From Tetragenococcus halophilus subsp. halophilus DSM 20339 (lineage in GTDB: Bacteria > Bacillota > Bacilli > Lactobacillales > Enterococcaceae): a DNA stretch of 64,000 nucleotides. Made by a program: the position numbers and the translations under genes. Every line of letters begins with the position of its first letter. The first letter of the stretch is position 1. Under the pieces are notes generated by a model. It searched no databases, was not told the DNA's origin, and saw nothing but the letters and a program-made list of their open reading frames with translations. This document shows, piece after piece, positions 33,883-43,278 of the stretch. The DNA lies in NCBI RefSeq assembly GCF_003841405.1, contig NZ_PXYA01000002.1:124001-188000 (forward strand). The letters run 5' to 3'.

Positions 33883-35778
33883 TTAATTTATTGCGGCAGC
33901 TATATTATCCCCGACAACGATGTCTGCTTCGGTGGCTGTTGAAATAACATCTAAGTAATCGGCAGTATTGGTCACAATACTTAAGACGACTGGATCATAT
34001 CCAGCTTCTTTGATAGCTGCTATATCCATCTCCATCAACAGATCTCCTTGCGTCACTTGGTCTCCTTGTTTTACTTGCGGTTTGAAGCCTTGTCCTTTTA
34101 ATTCAACAGTATCAATCCCCAAATGAATCAACAATTCAATACCATCACTACTTCTCAAGCCTATCGCATGATTTGTTTCCGCGACTAAAGTCACCTCAGC
34201 ATCAAACGGCGCAACAATTTCATTTGAGCTTGGTTGAATCGCTGTGGTTTGTCCCATAATTTGTTGCGCAAAGGTTTCATCACTAAGATTTTCAACAGCA
34301 ACAAACTGACCATTTACGGGGGAAGCTATTTTAATTTGTTCTCCCGAAGTTTTGGCTGCGTTTGCTGAAGACTCGACTTTTTCAGCTTCGTCAGTTGTTT
34401 CATCTTCGAACCCTATAATCCAGGTAACAGCAAAAGCAAAAACAAAAGCAATCACCGAACCAATGATAGCCATTGGAAAGTTCATCCCATTATTGGGATC
34501 AACATAACCCGGTAGTACAATCAGCCCTGGTATGCCCATACCAAAACTTTTAACACTGAATACATTAAGTAATGCCCCAGCGATTGCGCCACCAGTCATG
34601 GCTCCGATAAAAGGTTTTTTTAACTTCAAAGTCACACCATACATCGCCGGTTCTGTAATTCCTAAGAGTGCAGAAATCCCCGCGGATAATGAAATTTGTT
34701 TCATACTTTCGTCTTTGGTTTTAAACAAAACGGCAAAAGTAGCCCCTGTCATACCAAAAGTAGCTGCCATCATTGCAGGAGTCATAAAACTATCGTATCC
34801 TTGAGCAGCATAGATTTGTAACCCCATAGGCATAATAGCCCAGTGCATCCCAGTCATTACTAAGAGTGGCCATGCACCACCTAATATAGCACCTGCTAAA
34901 ATGCCTACATTTTCAAATAACCATAAAATAACACCGGATAGCGCTGTACCGATATAAGTACCGATAGGGCCTAGAACAATTAAGGTCACTGGAACCACGA
35001 TCAACAAGGTTAAAACTGGACTAAACATTAAAGTCACCGATTTAGGCATCCATTTTTTTACCCATTGATAGACATGACTCAAAAACCAGACAGCTAATAA
35101 AATCGGAATCACCGATGTGCTGTAATTGAGATAAGGAACGGGTAAGATACCAAATAAATTTAATTCTTGTACTGATTCCCCTGCAGATAATGCATTGAAC
35201 CCTTCCACCATGGTTGGATATAGTAAAACACCTGCGACACTCATTGCCAGATATTCACTTGTTTTCAGTTTTCTTGCAGCTGAAACTGCCAAAAGAAAAG
35301 GTAAGAAATAAAAGGCGCTATCAGATATCATCTGTAATATATTAAAAGCTGCACCCTCAGTTGGCATCCAATTGAAAGCTTCAATAAGAGAGACGATCCC
35401 TTTTAAAAGCCCAGCGCCAATAATGGCAGGCAGAGCGGGAGTAAAGGTACCAGAAATAAAGTCCATTAAACGACTCACGATTCCTTTACTAGATTTTTCT
35501 GCAGATTCGTCTGTCTCCAAAGAAGCGATATCGCCTAGCTGTTCTTGAACAGCTTCGAAAGCATCATCCACTTCATTTCCTATAATAACTTGGAATTGTT
35601 CTCCAGAAAACTGCGCTCCCATGACGCCTTTAATTTTCTTAATATCATCTAGTTGTATTTTTTTGGTATCAACAACATTAAAACGCAGCCGAGTCACGCA
35701 ATGCCAAGCGGCTTTGATATTTTTCTTACCCCCCATTAATTCAATCAATTCGATGGCTAAATCTGTATATTTTGACAT
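33883..35778 (-). CDS. bglP: PTS beta-glucoside EIIBCA permease
   Basis: This 631-residue protein has EIIB with its Cys in AAWHCVTRLRF (about 27), EIIC (about 105-460, GTFTPALPAIIGAGLLKG, GITEPAMYGVTLKLKKPF) and EIIA with the active His in ELLIHLGIDTVELKGQGF (about 548). It imports and phosphorylates an aryl-beta-glucoside or similar disaccharide. The start MSKYTDL follows CAGGAGG. Transcription depends on the RAT/terminator switch just upstream and the LicT protein. Confidence 0.92.
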   Translation of the reverse strand: MSKYTDLAIELIELMGGKKNIKAAWHCVTRLRFNVVDTKKIQLDDIKKIKGVMGAQFSGEQFQVIIGNEVDDAFEAVQEQLGDIASLETDESAEKSSKGIVSRLMDFISGTFTPALPAIIGAGLLKGIVSLIEAFNWMPTEGAAFNILQMISDSAFYFLPFLLAVSAARKLKTSEYLAMSVAGVLLYPTMVEGFNALSAGESVQELNLFGILPVPYLNYSTSVIPILLAVWFLSHVYQWVKKWMPKSVTLMFSPVLTLLIVVPVTLIVLGPIGTYIGTALSGVILWLFENVGILAGAILGGAWPLLVMTGMHWAIMPMGLQIYAAQGYDSFMTPAMMAATFGMTGATFAVLFKTKDESMKQISLSAGISALLGITEPAMYGVTLKLKKPFIGAMTGGAIAGALLNVFSVKSFGMGIPGLIVLPGYVDPNNGMNFPMAIIGSVIAFVFAFAVTWIIGFEDETTDEAEKVESSANAAKTSGEQIKIASPVNGQFVAVENLSDETFAQQIMGQTTAIQPSSNEIVAPFDAEVTLVAETNHAIGLRSSDGIELLIHLGIDTVELKGQGFKPQVKQGDQVTQGDLLMEMDIAAIKEAGYDPVVLSIVTNTADYLDVISTATEADIVVGDNIAAAIN

Positions 35779-35795
35779 TTTTTTCCTCCTGTAAA

Positions 35796-35862
35796 ATAAA
35801 AAACCAAAGTTCACAAAAATCTTGTAAGCTTTGGTTATGCCTGATTTAATCAGTAACAGTCC
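35796..35862 (-). promoter_or_regulatory. RAT antiterminator site and terminator before bglP
   Basis: The minus strand has GGACTGTTACTG and AATCAGGCATAACC (35833-35862), the LicT-type RAT hairpin. It overlaps a terminator formed by AACCAAAG and CTTTGGTT (35829-35836 and 35802-35809) with a T run. LicT binding would expose bglP. Confidence 0.88.
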
Positions 35863-35869
35863 ACTTTAT

Positions 35870-36721
35870 TTAATTTTGCCTTTCCGTCACGCGATTGATA
35901 TGTAAAGTCAAATAGAAAAGTTCATCATTATTGACCTCTGCGCCCTGCTTTGCCTCGATCATTTTACCTACCTTTTCTGCTGCTTGGTAAGCTTTGCGAT
36001 AATTATTCTTTACGACTTCGATCAGTTGTTCATCAACGATTTTTGGTTCTTTTTCCTGGTTAAGCTGTCTCAAAATGAAATATCGCAAATGTGTATTAAA
36101 ACGAATATAATTGACTGAATTTTGGTCAAGCGTCATTTGATAATGATATTCTATAATTTCTATTGCTCGATTAATAAGCGTTGCCAGCTGCGACGAATGA
36201 ATATTGGCCCTGACATCATACTGCGCATTGACAAAATGATAAGTTAAAAAAGTTTGTTCACTTTTAGGTAAGCGAATGCCGGTTTTCTTCTCTATAGTAT
36301 AAAGGGCGTCAATAGCGACTTCGTTTTCTTGCGGATACAGTTTTTTAACTTCCCAACGTAAATTTTCAGGATAATCTAGGGTATCTTGCGAACTTCTTTT
36401 CAGTGCATAATTTAAATGATCCGCCAAAGCCAGATAATGACTATCATCAAAGCCTTCAATATTTAAAGTCTTGGATGCTTGTTCACTGATTTCTTCAGTC
36501 AGTAGCAAAACATCATCAGAGATATTTTCAATCGCTTGATACAACACATTCGGCCCTTTTTGTTGCGTTTCAGGAGTAAAAATACGTTCAATTTCTTCCC
36601 GAAAAATGTCTTCTCCCGTTTGCCTACCAAAAGAAATCCCCTTACCCATCGCAATGACTTTTTCATTTTCTTCATTGATAACCCAAGCCACACTATTATT
36701 GATCTTTTTTTGAAACTTCAA
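35870..36721 (-). CDS. licT: LicT/BglG-family transcription antiterminator
   Basis: This 283-residue protein has a CAT RNA-binding domain (about 1-60, NNSVAWVINEENEKVIAMGK, GISFGRQ) followed by two PRD domains with phosphorylatable histidines (LADHLNYAL and LTYHFVNAQ; FNTHLRYF and LTLHINRV). It binds the two RAT sites flanking its own gene. The start is probably the TTG at 36721, nine bases after AAAGGAGG; no ATG is well placed. It would be controlled by the bglP EII and by HPr. Confidence 0.88.
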   Translation of the reverse strand: MKFQKKINNSVAWVINEENEKVIAMGKGISFGRQTGEDIFREEIERIFTPETQQKGPNVLYQAIENISDDVLLLTEEISEQASKTLNIEGFDDSHYLALADHLNYALKRSSQDTLDYPENLRWEVKKLYPQENEVAIDALYTIEKKTGIRLPKSEQTFLTYHFVNAQYDVRANIHSSQLATLINRAIEIIEYHYQMTLDQNSVNYIRFNTHLRYFILRQLNQEKEPKIVDEQLIEVVKNNYRKAYQAAEKVGKMIEAKQGAEVNNDELFYLTLHINRVTERQN

Positions 36722-36753
36722 CCACTCAAACCTCCTTTCCAAAAAAATACGCC

Positions 36754-36817
36754 AAAAACACAAGCTAAAAGCATGTTTTTGAACGTAGGTTATGCCTGAT
36801 CGTATCAGTAACAGTCC
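36754..36817 (-). promoter_or_regulatory. RAT antiterminator site and terminator before licT
   Basis: The minus strand has GGACTGTTACTG and GATCAGGCATAACC (36788-36817) and then an AAAAACA / TGTTTTT terminator hairpin (36754-36780). It gives positive autoregulation of licT. Confidence 0.85.
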
Positions 36818-36834
36818 GTATTTTGCTAAAGATT

Positions 36835-36863
36835 AGTATAATTCACAATGTAATCGGTGTCAA
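36835..36863 (-). promoter_or_regulatory. Promoter of the licT-bglP operon
   Basis: On the minus strand, consensus TTGACA (36858-36863) and TATACT (36835-36840) are 17 bases apart. The start point would be about ten bases before the first RAT. Confidence 0.8.
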
Positions 36864-37125
36864 GAAAACCGTATAATTTTTGCTGCTTTCTCTTCGTGTA
36901 GACTTGGTTAATTTATACTTACTCACACAAATAGGTACCATTAAAGTAGACTAAGTACATAGCAAGATAAGTATTCAAAAACTTGTTTATTTCATTTTAA
37001 TTAACGGATGAGTACGTAAAACGTCTATAACTTTTTTAGCTGAATTCTTTATAAACATTTAGCTTATTTCTTTATCTAATTTTTTAATTGCTCATCGAAT
37101 CTACAAATTATCTCTACATGAAAAG

Positions 37126-37359
37126 TTATTCGCTCTTTCCTAAGCCGTACTCCTCTAATAATTCTGACAGAGGCCGGGATTGCGGGTTTTGCAAATACTC
37201 ATCATAAGCTGCATCACCAACCTGTGTATCATAGGCGTCTTCTAAAGATGACAATGTTGTAGTCTTTAATAGTTCAGACAAACTCTTTTCCTCAAACTTT
37301 ACCATCTCGTCCAAAAAATTCTTCTCTTCATCAGTAACATGTACAGTGATAATAGCCAT
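37126..37359 (-). CDS. RelB/DUF6290-type antitoxin, orphan
   Basis: This 77-residue ribbon-helix-helix antitoxin (MAIITVHVTDEEKNFLDEMV, SLSELLKTTTLSSLEDAYDT) has an acidic C-terminal tail (RPLSELLEEYGL) of the kind that binds RelE toxins. The start at 37359 follows AAAGGAG. No toxin gene follows; about 150 bases downstream hold only broken frames (one short piece reads KNSAKKVIDVLRTHPLIKMK). Confidence 0.72.
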   Translation of the reverse strand: MAIITVHVTDEEKNFLDEMVKFEEKSLSELLKTTTLSSLEDAYDTQVGDAAYDEYLQNPQSRPLSELLEEYGLGKSE

Positions 37360-37452
37360 ATCAAAAAGCTCCTTTATGATCAATTCTTATGCTTCTAAAA
37401 AATCGTAGTGCAACACCATCCACATGATATTACACTACGTCTTTTTTTATTC

Positions 37453-38397
37453 CTATGAACGATCAAATATCGCAAGCGGCAATAATGCACTAACAACATA
37501 TTGCCCTGCATCAACGACCTCAGATATCTTCAAATCGACACAAAGACTGGCAAGTAGATACGCATCAATTTTCTCCATGTTATAGGTTTCAGATACATAA
37601 TCGATCATAGCCCGTAACGCTTCCTGCGCACCTGTCATTAAATCGGGGCCGACACCTGTCGTGCCATAAAAATCATCTTGGTTGACTTTTTGCGTTAAAC
37701 CGCCCTTCGTTTGGAATTGAGGCGAAGGAATAGATTTTTCTGATGCTTTGATTACTGTAAATTTCAAGCTGGCATACATGGGACATTCTAAAGCCGAAAC
37801 AAAGACTTCTCCGTCACCTTGCGCCGCATGACCATCTCCACAGCTAAACAAAGCACCCGCTTGCTGCACTGGCAAATATAGTTTCGTTCCTATGGTCAAT
37901 TGTCGTACATCCAAATTTCCGCCAAAGTTTCCCGGAGGCATAATCGGAGTCCCATCACCATCTTTAGGACAGACACCCATGGTTCCTAGGAAAGGTTCAA
38001 TCGGCACCTTGATATCGTCGCTAAAATGAATATACTTTCCATCGGATAGATCAAAGGTACGCAAATAGGCATCGGGATAATCTTCAGCTAATAAATCTAA
38101 ACCAGGTAAAACCGCCGTCCGCCCCCAGTGTTTCGTTTTCAAATCAAGGATTTCTACAGCTAAAGTATCTCCTGGCTCCGCACCATTGATGTAAACCGGA
38201 CCAGAAAGAGGATAAACATAATCCCAGTCAAGTTCCGAAATTGCTTCTGTCGTTGAGTGAAAATTAAATTGATTATCCGATACCTCTCTTGTTTCAAAAA
38301 CCACCGTGTCACCGCTATCAATTGTCAAAATAGGTTCATGCTCTTTATGCCAAGTGTAGTGAACTCTATCCGTTGTAAATTTATGAGTTTCTGCCAT
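37453..38397 (-). CDS. Acetamidase/formamidase-family amidohydrolase
   Basis: This 314-residue protein of the FmdA_AmdA family has TDRVHYTWHKEHEPILTIDS at the start, the metal-site-like LGTMGVCPKDGDGTPIMPPG and FSCGDGHAAQGDGEV, and the family's SGPVYINGAEPGDTLAVEIL. It probably hydrolyses a small amide. It stands alone; the role is inferred from the family and no pathway partners are visible. Confidence 0.88.
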   Translation of the reverse strand: MAETHKFTTDRVHYTWHKEHEPILTIDSGDTVVFETREVSDNQFNFHSTTEAISELDWDYVYPLSGPVYINGAEPGDTLAVEILDLKTKHWGRTAVLPGLDLLAEDYPDAYLRTFDLSDGKYIHFSDDIKVPIEPFLGTMGVCPKDGDGTPIMPPGNFGGNLDVRQLTIGTKLYLPVQQAGALFSCGDGHAAQGDGEVFVSALECPMYASLKFTVIKASEKSIPSPQFQTKGGLTQKVNQDDFYGTTGVGPDLMTGAQEALRAMIDYVSETYNMEKIDAYLLASLCVDLKISEVVDAGQYVVSALLPLAIFDRS

Positions 38398-38472
38398 TGC
38401 TTACGCCCCCTTTGTTATTTAACCTTAAATATAGCAAAGGAATTGGAATAAGCAATTCAAATCAATCCACTA

Positions 38473-38501
38473 TTGACTTATGCGCATTATGCGTATATAA
38501 T
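38473..38501 (+). promoter_or_regulatory. hicAB promoter with overlapping repeat
   Basis: TTGACT (38473-38478) and TATAAT (38496-38501) are 17 bases apart. The spacer TATGCGCATTATGCGTA holds a TATGCG direct repeat and a palindrome, a likely HicB operator. Confidence 0.75.
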
Positions 38502-38526
38502 ATAGTTATAGGAAGGAGTTGAGTAA

Positions 38527-38718
38527 ATGCCTCAAACAGCTAAGCAAGTCATTAAACTACTTAAAAAAAATGGATTTACTGAAACAAGAATTAAAGGCGA
38601 CCATCATAGATATGAAAATGGTCAAGGTAATAAAGTGACAGTAGCATACAGTAGTTTAAAAGACGAAATCAGACCAGGCACTTACAACAACATCCTAAAG
38701 CAAGCAGGGCTAAAATAG
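38527..38718 (+). CDS. hicA: HicA-type mRNA interferase toxin
   Basis: This 63-residue double-stranded-RNA-binding-fold toxin has the catalytic His region IKGDHHRYENGQG and the family's KQVIKLLKKNGFTETR start. GGAAGGAG precedes the ATG. It is followed 38 bases later by its HicB partner. Confidence 0.9.
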   Translation: MPQTAKQVIKLLKKNGFTETRIKGDHHRYENGQGNKVTVAYSSLKDEIRPGTYNNILKQAGLK

Positions 38719-38756
38719 CCCTCTTGCCTTGATTAAAAAACTAAGGAGGAATCACT

Positions 38757-39158
38757 ATGGTAAAAACTAATTTTGTAGCTTATCCTGCCGTATTAGACGA
38801 TAGCGAAAATAAAACTGGTGAGTATTCTGTTCTTTTCCCAGATGTCCCGGGCGCACTTTCAGAAGGTGTTGGCATTCCTCAAGCATTATCTAACGGAGCT
38901 GAAGCATTAGAGCTGATGTTATATGATGAAGAAGAACTGCCTGAAGCTTCTGACTTAAAAACTGTACAAGAAGAATACCCTCAAGCAATTGTTAGTTTTG
39001 TCACCGTAGATTTAATCGCTGCTGCTAAAAAAGTTAAAACGCCTGTGGTTAGGAAAAACACTACAATCCCTGAAGACCTTGCTGAAAGAGCAGATTCTGC
39101 CGGTATCAACTTCTCAGAAACACTTACAGAAGCACTAAAAGAAAAACTAGAAGTCTAG
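38757..39158 (+). CDS. hicB: HicB-type antitoxin
   Basis: This 133-residue HicB has an N-terminal degraded RNase-H-like domain (YSVLFPDVPGALSEGVGIPQ, ALSNGAEALELML) and a C-terminal ribbon-helix-helix (NTTIPEDLAERADSAGINFS). It neutralises HicA and represses the promoter. AAGGAGGA precedes the ATG. The pair looks intact. Confidence 0.9.
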   Translation: MVKTNFVAYPAVLDDSENKTGEYSVLFPDVPGALSEGVGIPQALSNGAEALELMLYDEEELPEASDLKTVQEEYPQAIVSFVTVDLIAAAKKVKTPVVRKNTTIPEDLAERADSAGINFSETLTEALKEKLEV

Positions 39159-39400
39159 CATGTGTTAGGCTTCTTTTTATTTGTTTACTTCTATGTTATT
39201 TCCCCTCTACTTAAATGGTTATCTTGGTCGTCAAAATGGTAAAAGGTTCTACACATATCCAAACCCAGCTTATGAAGACCCAGATTTCTTAACGTAATTA
39301 ACTAATTCTGAATGATTGGTAAATTTTTTCAAGGACTCATTTAATCCTTGGCATAACCTTTTTTCTAAAAGCTCGGTTTTTTTACTTTCTGGATGTACAA

Positions 39401-39435
39401 AAAAACGCAGTTCATATTAATTAAACTGCGCCCTT
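39401..39435. terminator. Bidirectional terminator
   Basis: CGCAGTT (39406-39412) and AACTGCG (39424-39430) form a stem flanked by A5 on the left and CCCTTTT on the right. It would end leftward transcripts from the second bglP-mazE copy and rightward ones from hicAB. Upstream, 39200-39300 holds only a short gene-like tail (GRQNGKRFYTYPNPAYEDPD) without a start. Confidence 0.7.
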
Positions 39436-39540
39436 TTATTTTTAACAGGAAATAAGTAGTTTTGGTTGAAACCTTCTGTACATTGGCGTTCAACTTTGAT
39501 TTCATCCTTTGTTCTTCCGTACAGTAATTTTCGTTTGAAT

Positions 39541-39574
39541 TAATGCTTTTTTGGGTAAACTTATATGGCTCCAT
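39541..39574 (-). pseudogene. Internally deleted mazF
   Basis: After the second antitoxin, ATGGAGCC matches the first codons of mazF. The sequence then jumps to TATAAGTTTACCCAAAAAAG, which matches mazF's last codons (YEFIQKK). About 300 bases are missing, so the toxin is gone. Confidence 0.75.
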
Positions 39575-39584
39575 AATATAACAG

Positions 39585-39863
39585 TTAGTCTTCATTCATC
39601 CAATCATGAAAATGCGGAGCTTTTTCGGGATTATAGTGGCCATTTTGATCAACATCAACCTTTTCATTAGGAATAGACGTAATTAAGTTATGCCAATCTA
39701 AAGCAGTTGGTAATTTTTTAAGAACAAGCTCATTATTATCATTAACATCAATGGTGACTTGATCCCCATCTTGTAAATCTAGTTTACGACGAAGTTCAAC
39801 TGGAATAACAACTTGTCCTTTACTAGAAACTTTAGAAGTTTTGGGAGCTACTTGATCGATCAT
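39585..39863 (-). CDS. mazE: AbrB/MazE-type antitoxin, orphan duplicate
   Basis: This 92-residue protein differs from the copy at 33356-33634 in only a few residues (for example GL to DL in the AbrB domain, VTP to VAP). The AbrB domain SSKGQVVIPVELRRKLDLQD and the toxin-binding tail are intact. Its own toxin gene is deleted, but the protein should still bind the MazF encoded 6 kb away, so it could act as extra antitoxin. Confidence 0.85.
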   Translation of the reverse strand: MIDQVAPKTSKVSSKGQVVIPVELRRKLDLQDGDQVTIDVNDNNELVLKKLPTALDWHNLITSIPNEKVDVDQNGHYNPEKAPHFHDWMNED

Positions 39864-40106
39864 AAAAACCCCTCCTTCAGGCGTCTTACTTCTTACATTT
39901 TACTAAAAAAACAAAATAAAAGTAAGAAATGTATACTTAAAATTATAATACGTTACCTATAAAAGTACAAATTCCATTATATTCCTTTTCACTCAACAGA
40001 AACGCCTAGGAAATAGAGGATTTTCTCTGCCATTTCCTAGGCTCTTTTACTAAAAATTCTCACTAAAACTCTCTACTTATAACTTTTTTCCATTTATCGC
40101 AATAAC

Positions 40107-42002
40107 TTAATTTATTGCAGCAGCTATATTATCTCCGACAACAATGTCTTCTTCTGTTGCTGTTGAAATAACATCTAAGTAATCCGCAGTATTGGTCACA
40201 ATACTTAAGACCACTGGATCATAACCTGCTTCTTTAATAGCTACTACATCCATTTCCATCAATAGATCTCCTTGTGTCACTTGATCACCTTGTGTCACTT
40301 GTGGTTTGAAGCCTTTTCCTTTTAATTCAACAGTATCAATACCCAAATGAATCAATAACTCAATACCATCACTACTTCTCAAGCCTACCGCGTGATTTGT
40401 TTCTGCCACTAAAGTGACCTCAGCATCAAATGGCGCAATAATTTCATTTGAACTTGGCTGAATAGCTGTGGTTTGTCCCATAATTTGTTGCGCAAAGGTT
40501 TCATCACTAAGATTTTCAAAAGCAATAAATTGTCCGTTCACTGGTGATGCTATTTTGATTTGTTCGCCCGAAGCTTTGACTGTGTCCGCTGAAGAATCGA
40601 CTTTTTCAACTTCGTCAGTCGTTTCATCTTCAAAACCTAGGATCCAGGTAATGGCAAAAGCAACTATAATGGCAAGAATCGAGCCCATAATAGTAATTGG
40701 AAAATTCATCCCATTATTGGGATCGACATAACCAGGAAGTACAATCAACCCCGGTATACCCATACTGAAACTTTTAACACTGAATATATTAAGTACTGCC
40801 CCAGCAATTGCTCCACCTGTCATAGCTCCGATAAAAGGTTTTTTTAACTTCAAAGTTACACCATACATAGCTGGTTCTGTAATACCTAATAGTGCTGAAA
40901 TTCCAGCAGATAATGAGATTTGCTTCATATTTTCATCTTTGGTTTTAAATAAAACTGCAAAAGTAGCGCCTGTCATACCAAAAGTAGCTGCTAACATTGC
41001 AGGTCCCATAAAACCTTCATATCCTTGAGCAGCATAGATTTGTATAGCCATCGGCATAATTGCCCAATGCATACCAGTCATTACGAGCAGTGGCCATGTT
41101 GCCCCTAACAAAGCACCTGCTAGAAGACCAAAATTTTCAAACAACCACAAAATCCCTCCAGCCAAAGCTGCACCGATATAGGTTCCGATTGGTCCTAAGA
41201 CAATTAAAGTCACTGGAACTACGATCAGCAAGGTTAAAACTGGACTAAACATTAAAGTCACCGATTTAGGCATCCATTTTTTAACCCATTGGTAGACATG
41301 GCTCAAAAACTAGACGGCTAGTAAAATCGGAATGACTGATGAGCTGTAATTCAGATAAGGAACGGGTAAAATACCAAATAAATTTAATTCTTGTACTGCT
41401 TCACCTGCAGATAACGCATTGAAGCCATCAACCATGGTCGGATATAATAAAACACCTGCGATACTCATTGCTAGATATTCATTTGTTTTCAGTTTTCTTG
41501 CAGCTGAAACTGCCAAAAGAAATGGTAAGAAATAAAAGGCGCCATCAGATATCATCTGTAATATATTGAATGCTGCACCTTCAGTTGGCATCCAATTGAA
41601 AGCTTCAATAAGAGAAACGACACCTTTTAAAAGCCCAGCCCCGATAATTGCCGGTAGAGCAGGTGTAAAAGTACCGGAAATAAAGTCCATTAAGCGACTA
41701 ATGATGCCTTTACTAGATTTTTCTGCAGATTCATCTGTCTCCGAAGAGGCGATATCGCCTAACTGTTCCTGAACAGCTTCGAAAGCATCGTCCACTTCAT
41801 TTCCGATAATTACTTGGAATTGTTCGCCAGAAAACTGCGCCCCCATGACTCCTTTGATTTTCTTGATATTATCTAGTTGTATTTTTCGAGTATCGACAAC
41901 ATTAAAACGCAACCGAGTCACACAATGCCAAGCGGCTTTGATATTTTTCTTACCACCCATTAATTCAATCAATTCGGTGGCTAAATCTGTATATTTTGAC
42001 AT
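40107..42002 (-). pseudogene. bglP: PTS beta-glucoside EIIBCA, nonsense mutant
   Basis: This is the second copy of bglP. The EIIB Cys (AAWHCVTRLRF) and EIIA His (LLIHLGIDTVELKGKGF) regions are intact, but codon 231, TGG (Trp) in copy A, is TAG at 41307-41309, cutting the protein inside EIIC. A restart at the next ATG (41306) has no ribosome site and would lack EIIB. No other lesion is obvious, so the loss is recent or suppressible. Confidence 0.88.
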
Positions 42003-42018
42003 CTTTTTTCCTCCTCGT

Positions 42019-43278
42019 AAAGAAATTGAATTTATTATTAGTCAACACGATGGGGTAAGAATGAAGCGGAAAAAGGTTAATTTTAATTTATTAACGCAAG
42101 CAATTAACGAAAAAAGTATTCGCTATAATACCACGCTTAGTTTACTTATTAATCGAGACTTATCAACATTAGATCATTGTGAAGAAAACTTTATTTCTAA
42201 GTCTACTTTAATAAGAAAAATGAAAAAAACAGTCCGTTTACTTGGTAATTATGACTTACATATATCCATCTCTGATCGTATGAAGCTTACTGGTAACGAA
42301 AATATGATTCGAATCGGTGAGTTTATTTTTTTATCCTTAAATTATTAAGACTTATCTATGTTTCTTTTTTATTCACAAGCAAAGGACTATTTGCTACAAA
42401 CAAACCGAATTTTTCATTACTTAAACCTATCTTTGAATGAAATCGAAATTGAATATTTATCTATTTGGGTTTTTGTTAATCAATATGCTGTAGAAGAAGG
42501 TTATTTATTAAATGATGATCCTGAACTTTCAGGTTTTTTTGAGAATTATAAATTTGTAGACAAGCCAAATTTTCTAATTGACTGGAAAGAAAATGATTGG
42601 AAATTCTTTTTATTATTTCTATATACATTAGATTACATATCGTTAGAAAAAGCTATAGAGGTAAAAAAAATCAACCCCTTTTCTAAAGAGATTGAACAAT
42701 GGATTGCTTGTTTTGAACAACATTATTTCTTTATGACCAAAGAACAAAAAAGGTTCACAGAAAAAAAGCTGACAAAACAATTACAATGTGATGCTATGAT
42801 CAAGCTTGAAGCGGACATAATGCCTTATCTTGAGGATTTAGATATTAACTATTTAGAAAAAAAATATCCTATTTATTTTTCCTATTTTGAAAAATTTTGG
42901 AGAAACTTTTCAGAAATTGAGCCTATATATGCTAATCGACCCAGTATAAAACATGCATCACTATTAAATTGTATTTATTTTGTTCCGTTATTAACATTTA
43001 TGCCAGAAATTTCTATTTTCATCTGTACCAATACTTCAAGAGCTCATCGTCATCTTTTAAAAGAAAAAATAGATGTGCACTTAAAAGATAAAAATATTAA
43101 GTTTGAAGAAAATATTCATTTGGCTGATATTATCGTTACCACAATTAATTCTTTAGAGGCAGTTTCAGAGCAACAAACAATCATACAGGTTCGCCCTTCG
43201 TTACCCAAAAATGACTTGGGTCGTATTAAAGCTACAGTGAAGACAAGGCATAAGCATTCTGCTAACAATCTTAGTTGA
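42019..43278 (+). pseudogene. Mga/AtxA-family regulator, truncated and interrupted
   Basis: The frame reads an Mga-type HTH region (ENFISKSTLIRKMKKTVRLL, NYDLHISISDRMKLTGNENM), hits an in-frame TAA at 42346-42348, and continues in the same frame for 306 more codons through PRD/EIIB-like sequence (SLNEIEIEYLSIWVF, FVPLLTFMPEISIFICT). The 5' end is missing at the junction with the duplicated bglP copy. Both the lost N-terminus and the stop make it non-functional. Confidence 0.72.

Larger units (their letters stand above)
33340..35795. repeat. Duplicated bglP-mazE unit, copy A (intact)
   Basis: From the start of mazF through mazE and bglP to the bglP ribosome site, this stretch matches 39566-42018 closely at DNA and protein level, including the intergenic hairpin CCTAGGAA/TTTCCTAGG. 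Confidence 0.8.
39566..42018. repeat. Duplicated bglP-mazE unit, copy B (degenerate)
   Basis: Matches 33340-35795. Homology stops at the bglP ribosome site (about 42018), where sequence of a Mga-like gene begins, and inside the deleted mazF on the other side. It lacks licT, the RATs and a promoter. Confidence 0.8.

Noticed and set aside
39365..39574. 70-codon protein starting at the deleted mazF
   Set aside because: Only its first few codons derive from mazF; the rest reads through a deletion junction and a terminator.
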